Part shown: positions 57,748 through 64,000 of the stretch, piece after piece
How positions within the stretch are numbered: the stretch's first letter is position 1
Layout: every line of letters begins with the position of its first letter
NCBI GenBank assembly: GCA_033060915.1
Contig: CM065379.1
Span: 36,831,318 to 36,895,317, forward strand
Direction: 5' to 3'
Length of the DNA: 64,000 nt
DNA from: Euryodendron excelsum
Lineage: Eukaryota; Streptophyta; Magnoliopsida; Ericales; Pentaphylacaceae
Notes under the pieces: generated by a model
What the model saw: the letters and a program-made list of their open reading frames with translations, nothing else
Databases searched by the model: none
What the model was told of the DNA's origin: nothing
Translations under genes and position numbers: made by a program

Positions 57748-60700
57748 ACTAGAAGGCCTCCTCCAACGTAGAAAAGGTCCGCAAACTCAGTCTAAAAACT
57801 CCCCTCTTCGGTATATAGAGCTCGTAGCCTCCCTAAATCTTAGTCTTCTTTAGGTTTTCCAGAACCCTAGCCTCCTTACACAAACCCTAACTCACATATA
57901 CTCATATACATTAAAAAACTAGCCTATAAAGCCTCCATTGAAGACTTGAAGTACTACAACCCAAAGCTCTCAAAGATCAAGACGAAGATTGAAGCAAAGC
58001 AAGAAAAACAAAGCAAGCTAAGCAAAGCAAATAAAATAAGACACAAGGTAGGTATCCTATTTACGTTTACGCATCTTTCCCCTCTCTCTTCTCTCTCCAA
58101 ACCCACTTAGATTTTCTTCTATTTTAATCCCCCATCTTCTTCCCCCCCTTTCTTGCATGCTTGAAACAAGGGACTTCCCGGTCCATGTGTAGGATTAGGG
58201 TATTGAGAGTCACTGTGTTGGGGGCTTTCTCTTAGTCTAACCGGAGACTATGTGGGTTCGGTCCCCTTGATTATGTGGTGAAGCCTGTAACCTTGTATGC
58301 TCATGACCCCAACTTGCATTGTGCATATCATGATCTTGCATTCCTCTAAAATTTATTTTCCAACTTGTATTCAAAACTTACATCAAAACCGTTTCAAAAA
58401 CTTGCATTAAATTTTCTTCTTCAAAACCTATTTTAAAAATCACAATCCTAGGGTGATTATACCCTTTCCATGGTTAGGATTGCTTTAGGAAAGTGTTACA
58501 TTTAAAGTGACCAATATGGTCCATATTTTCAAACCCTTGTTGTTTTCAAATTACAATCCTAGAATGGTTTTAATCTTTTTATGGTTAGAATCATTTTAGG
58601 AAAGTGTGATATTTTTAGAAGCTTGCAAAAGTCCATATTCAAATCGTTTTCGAAAATCTCCTTCAAAACATACTTTCCAAAACTTCTTTTCAAATCCTCT
58701 TCAAAATCTCTTTTTACATCTACTTTCTAAAATCTTTCTCCAATCTCCTTTCCAAAATTGTTTTCTAAAAATTCTCTTAAAAAATCTACCTTTCAAAACT
58801 TCTTCTTAAACTCTTTCCCAAAAAGCTCTTTTCAAAATTCACTTCCTAAAAACTCTTTCACAAAGACTCCTTCCAAAAAATCTCTTTTCAAAATTCACTT
58901 TCCAAAAACTCATTTTTTAAGATCTCCTTCCAAAAACCTTTTCTTTCCAAAAATTCTACTTTCCAAAATTCTATTTCCTCAGAGCCTAAGCCAAGTCCTA
59001 GAGCCAATGATTAGGAAACCCTAATTTTCTTTCTTAAAACATGATTTCTAGTCTTGCCTCAAAACCTAGGTTTCCAAAATCTCATTTTTTACATCCAAAT
59101 CATAAATTTCCAAAAACTTATTCCTTGCATCAAATCATAGACTTCCAAATCTAGGGTTTCTAAAACTTTCCCTTCCAATTCCATGTCAAATCCAATATTT
59201 CCTTTAGGAAACCAAATCCAATCTCTCCATTTAGGAAACTAGATTCAATCCTCCATTTTTGGAAATAAAATCAAAACACCTCTTTTTTAGAAACATAATC
59301 CAATCTTTTGTTTAGGAAATAGGAATCCCAATCCAAATCTTTCCTAATCCGATCCTTCCTAATTTCATACTTTTCTAAATCTTAAGTTTCTAAAACTTAA
59401 ACTTTTAAATCTTTCCTTAAACTTTAAGTTTCCAAATCTTTTCTAATTCAACCCTTTCCTAGTTCCACACCTTTCCAAATTTCAACTTTTCAAATCTGAG
59501 TTCTCAAACATTTTCTAATCTCAAATATTTCCAAATCTCAAATTCCGAATCCTTCCAAATCCCAAACTTTCTAAATTTCCAAATCTTTCCAAACTCAAAA
59601 CTTTCTAAAGTCATAACTTTCTAAGTTTGAAACTTTCTAAGTTCGAAACTTTCCAAATTCAAAACATTTCAATTTAAAAACTTTCTAATTTTGATTATTT
59701 CCTAAATCAAAACTTTTTCTATTTCAAAAACAATCCTTTTTCCTAAAACAAAACCTTTCTGAATCCAAAACTTTCCAATTTCAAAACCTTTCCTATTTTA
59801 AACTTTTCTAATTCAAAATATTTCCTAAAATGAAACTTTCCTAATTTGAATCTTTCCTAAATCCAACTTTCCTAATCTCTCAAGTCCAACGTTTGAGTCA
59901 AATCTTTCTTAAACCTCAAGTCTTTCCTAAATCCTGTCTTTCTAAATATTAATCTTTCCAAAACAAGTCCAAATCCCTCTGCCAAGTTCTATCTTTCTAA
60001 ATCAAAGTTCAATCTTCTTAATTCCAACTTCCACTTTTCAATCTTCTATTCTAAGTTCAAATCAAATCCTTTTCAAATCAAAATATCTTTTTCAAATTAA
60101 AATCTACTATTTTCTATCAAACTCTTGTTCGAAATACGATTGACCTGATTCCTCAAAAAGGATACATAGGCAACCCTCATGGATGCGGTCACAACTTTTT
60201 TTAAGCTTTTATTTCCACAGCTTTTTCCAACTTCCTATTCCATGATCTATTTCAAACTTCCAATTCCAAATTTCTATTTTCAAATCTCTATTTCAAATCT
60301 CTAAAACTCTTTTTTCAAAATTCAATTCTTCTTTTCAAATCTATTTCCAAATCAAGTCTTTTTCTTACACTTGTATATCATGCATCATGTCTTTTTCTTT
60401 TAATTATTCTTTTCGAAAGTGGATAGTTTTGGGCATATATTAATTGAAGACTCTATTGGATGAATCTATGGTAAATAGACATGTAGGTACCGCAACGGTG
60501 GGGTAGGGTAATGGCTTAGTACGTCTTCCCTACACGTAACCAACCTCTGAACTTAGAATCACTGTTTTCGAAACACCAAAATGGAGTTATTTTAAAAAAA
60601 AAGGCTTAAATATTTTTCAAAGGTTTCCAAACAAGCTATTTTTTTAAAAACCCTCTCTCGAGGAGGTAATTTCAAAATCATTTTCAAAAACCTTAAGTGT

Positions 60701-60880
60701 AGTCTATGGATTGTGTTTAGTTTTTAGGAGACCTAACTCACCTTAATCAAGTTAGGTGGCGACTCCAAATTATTTTCCAAAAGCCCTTTATTCAAATTAA
60801 TTTTCAATTCAAACCTAGTCGCACTCATTCTTCTAGGAGGATGAGTTCTAACGAGAGAGTACAGTATTTTTTCCGCTTGT
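57748..60880 (+). mobile_element. E0: 3' LTR, second segment
   Basis: Resumes E0's LTR right after the E1 TSD with the R-region text (GGTCCGCAAACTCAGTCTAA), telo-boxes near 57890, donor-like ACAAGGTAGGT at 58043-58053, G-poor tract 58380-59900 and the PBS-like copy at 60757-60766. It is cut at 60880 by E2, about 40 bp short of the expected LTR end. More diverged than the other LTRs, as expected for the oldest layer. Confidence 0.9.
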
Positions 60881-61084
60881 TGTCAGCACCCCATTTTTGA
60901 TCGCTCGGTAGTCTACGCTCTGTCCAGACTTGTACTCAAGTCAATATGGCCGTATTTCAATCGAAACCAACTCTCTAAGTCTAAATCCCATCTGTCCATC
61001 GCTTCATGGGCCACCAGGCCTAAATAAAGGCAAAATGACCAAAATGCCCTTAGGGGCATTGTCCTTTTCAATTCTAATTCCAAC

Positions 61085-61390
61085 CATTCTCTCGAGATAG
61101 TTGATTCCTCAAGACGGTAAACCTATTCCAAATCAGGCACGTTTTTCCGAAGACGATAAGACCCCTTTCCAATTTCAATCCCTTTCTCGAGACAGTTTAT
61201 TCCTTGAGATAGTTCCAAATTAGGCACGTCTTTCCGAAGATGATAAGACCCCTTTCCAATTCCAATCCCTCTCTCGAGACAGTTTATTCCTCGAGATGGT
61301 TCCAAATTAGGCACGTCTTTCAAAAGACGATAAGACCCCTTTCCAATTCCAATCCCTCTCTCGAGACAGTTTGTTCCTCGAGATGGTCCG
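61085..61390 (+). repeat. 81-bp-type minisatellite, about 4 units (E2)
   Basis: TTTATTCCTCGAGATGG-type cores near 61196, 61284 and 61370. Units here carry an extra CCAATT, giving a period near 87 bp. Confidence 0.8.
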
Positions 61391-62536
61391 GTGCACTTTT
61401 CAAAGAAAATCTCTTCAAAATGGTAAGTCCCTTTAAACCTGTCGACCGGGACGAGACTCCAAGTCCCCTAGATGGTAGAACGGTCCACCGTTGGCGCTTG
61501 CTAACCCGCCAATGCAGAAATGTCCGTTTAGGCACGCTTTCCGAGAAAGTTAACTTCTCACTATGTCCCTGTAGTAGCTTCCCAAGATCAGGCAGTCACG
61601 GGAATGATCACAAACCGTCAGAGTAGCAAAAATACTTGCAAACATCGCAAACCATTAGAGTAGCAGAAATACTCGCAAACAGGTTGATATAGGGAATTGC
61701 TAACCAACCCCTGTATCACGTGACTGCCATCAGAGTGGCGGAAACACTCAAAACCCAAGTCAACACCGGTGCCTGCTAGCCCACTTCGGTGACAAATGAC
61801 CAAACTGCCCCATGGGCCTTTTCTAAGACTTTTCGATCAAGATGACCATTTTGCCCCTAAGCATCCAAACGCCCCAGGGACCACACCGGCTCTGGGGATT
61901 AAACCGGTAACTTCCCAGGAATATTTCTTATAGTATTCCCAACCTTTCTTTATCCTTTCAAATCATTCCGAGTCAGTTCTGGCAAACTCGATACAAAATG
62001 ACCGTTTTGCCCCTAGTGGGCCGGTCACCTTTTCCGACTACACCGGCTCTGGGAATCAAACCGGAAACCTTTGGGAACATTCTGAATAATGTTTCCAAAT
62101 CTTGAGTCTTCTTTCGGGATGGTCCGAGTCCGTCTCGACAGCTTCCCGATCTGATTGACCGTTTTTCCCCTAAAGGCCCGGTCAACCCTTCTGACACATC
62201 TTACCCTCATTTTTCAAGCCAAATACCTCTGGGGCACTGTTCTAAGTGTTCCTGCTCTTTTCCAGCCTTCCGGGCCATTCTCGGTCCCTTAAATCATTCC
62301 CGAACTTTCCAAAGTCACTCCTAGTGAAGCTAGGCTAAAAATTGCATGATAGTCACTAGTACAGGCGCCCAAATCTAGTCAAAGATACATTGTTTGCCGA
62401 CTTTAAACATTTCCTAAATGGCTGGCACCACTAGTAGTGGCGCCAAGCCAAAAAATGGCCTGGCGCCACTCCTAGTGGCGCCAGTGTAATGTTTGGCCTG
62501 GCGCCACTGCAACAGGCGCCAGTGCATTCCTCTCTC

Positions 62537-62544
62537 TATAAGTA
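62537..62544 (+). promoter_or_regulatory. LTR TATA box (E2)
   Basis: TATAAGTA followed by CAGAGCC, downstream of the GGCGCC palindromes and upstream of telo-box motifs. Confidence 0.65.
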
Positions 62545-64000
62545 CAGAGCCTCTTCCAGCTTGAAAGGAGTTCGCAAACTCAGTCTAAAAACACCAATAT
62601 TCGATATACAGAGCTCGAACACTCCCTAAACCCTAGCTTCCTTAGGTTTTCCAAACCCTAGCCATCATATACTAAACCCTAGCCTCGTATACACTCCTAT
62701 ACACCCTCACACACTTATACATTAGCCTCCAACCCTCCTTTAAAGACTTGAAGATTAAAGACAAACCCTCGAAGATCAAGACTGAAGTGAAGCGAAGATC
62801 GAAGACAAGCAAGGCGCGTAAAATAAACAAGACACAAGGTAGGCTTTCGTTTTACGTTTTTGCACTTCCCCCCTCTCTCTTCTCTCTCCTAACCCACTTG
62901 GGTTTTCTCTATTTTAATCCCCCATCTCTTTCCCCCTCTTTCTTTGCATGCTTGAAACAAGGAGACTCCTAGTCCATGTGTAGGATTAGACTATCGGAGG
63001 GTCACCGTGTCGGGGGCTTTCCTTTAAGCTAACTGGAGACCGCGTGGATTCGGCCCCCTTGATTATGTGGTGAAGCCTTAACCTTGTATGTTCACTACCC
63101 CAAACTTGCATTGTGCATATCATGATCTTACATTTTCCAAAAAATCGTTTTGAAACTCGTTTTCAAAATTTGCATTAAACTTGTTTTCAAAATTGTATCA
63201 AAATCTCCTTTTCAAAACTTGTTCTCAAAATCACAATCCTAAGGTGATTCTAGCCTTTCTATGGCTAGGGTTGCTTTAGGAAAGTGTTACATTTAAAGTG
63301 ACTTTTATGGTCCATATTTTCAACCCTTGTTGTTATCAAAACCACTTTCTTAAAGTGGTTCTAACTTTCTTATGGTTAGAATCGCTTTAGGAAAGTGAGA
63401 CATTTTTTATACCTTCTAAAAACTCTATTTTAAAAAGTCTTTTTTCCTAAAAATCTCCTTTTCAACATACGTTCCTAAAACTCTCATTTCCAAAGTTGTT
63501 TTCAAAAACTCCCTCCAAAAATATATTTTTCAAAATTTCCTTTTTCAACTCATTTCCAAAATACTCTCCCCAAAATCCACTTTCTAAAAACACTCCCTAA
63601 AAATCTTTTCAAAAACTTCTCTCCAACAATCTCCTTCCAAAGATCTTTCTAAAAAACTCTCTTTCCAAAATCTTCCCTCTAGAAACTCCTCTCTAGGATT
63701 TCCTTCCAAAATCGTCATTTCCAAAAACACACTTTCCAAAAATCTCTTTCCCTAGAGCCACCATTAGGAAACCCTAATTTTCTTTCCCAAAACATGATTT
63801 TCAATCTTACCCTAAAACCTAGGTTTCCAACATCTCTTGTTTTCTATATCAAAACTATACATGTTTTCAAAACCTATTTTCTATGTCAAAACTATAGTTT
63901 TCCAAATCTAGGATTTCCAAAACCCCCTTTTCCAAATCGTTGTCAAATCAAATCTTCCAGTTTAGGAAACTAGATCCTCTCCTCCATTTTTGGAAACAAA

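Larger units (their letters stand above)
60881..64000 (+). mobile_element. E2: LTR, partial, running past the right edge
   Basis: Starts TGTCAGCACCCC (one change from the family consensus). About four 81-bp units at 61085-61390, 158-bp units near 61860-62070, GGCGCC palindrome 62461-62483, TATAAGTA at 62537, telo-boxes near 62630-62690, donor-like site at 62839, then the G-poor tract to the edge. Whether it is a solo LTR or a full element cannot be seen. A TSD of CTTGT (60876-60880) is predicted on its far side. Confidence 0.9.

Overview
This window looks like heterochromatin of a large plant nuclear genome. No host gene, rRNA, tRNA, CRISPR array or bacterial feature was seen. Essentially all 64 kb can be assigned to one family of very large Ty3/gypsy LTR retrotransposons, inserted into one another. 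The family has LTRs of about 4.9-5.4 kb that begin TGTAAGCACC and end GGGCGCGACA, 5-bp target-site duplications (TSDs), a primer binding site matching the 3' end of plant tRNA-Arg(ACG), and extra antisense genes upstream of the polypurine tract. These traits fit the Tat/Ogre lineage. The species cannot be told from the sequence.

Nesting map (my names). E0 is the oldest layer, + strand, with only its 3' part visible: an integrase remnant (1085-1597), an antisense gene (2341-3992, minus), a polypurine tract, and a 3' LTR (5372-6868 continuing at 57748-60880). E0 is hit by E3 (minus-strand LTR, 1-1082), by E1 (6869-57742, TSD CTATA, inserted in E0's TATA-box region) and by E2 (LTR from 60881 past the right edge). 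E1 has two LTRs, a PBS, a leader, a decayed gag and an antisense plant-mobile-domain (PMD) gene, but no pol; it is about 17.9 kb without its insert. E4 (12607-45619, minus strand, TSD GGGAG) sits inside E1's gag. E4 carries two solo LTRs inside its own LTRs, S1 (15512-20630, TSD CCCTC) and S2 (37307-42703, TSD CAACC), and a truncated LTR, S3 (24846-29570), inside its antisense gene.

The most interesting system is the antisense passenger gene. In three copies it sits just inside the 3' LTR and points away from it. It has an untranslated leader exon with a conserved GTGAGT donor, an intron of about 0.9 kb, and an acceptor immediately before the start codon (AGGATGG). Copies share this leader and start but carry different protein types: PMD in E1 and the left half of E4, a DUF7745-like domain in E0 and the right half of E4. 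All visible copies are broken by stops.

The LTRs are themselves built of regulatory-looking modules: an 81-bp minisatellite, a tandem unit of about 158 bp, GGCGCC palindromes next to the TATA box, telo-box motifs, a GAAGA-rich segment ending in a splice-donor-like site, a long G-poor tract, and a 9-10 base copy of the PBS near the 3' end. A strong acceptor-like site just before gag suggests that the leader intron may be spliced out of the genomic RNA.
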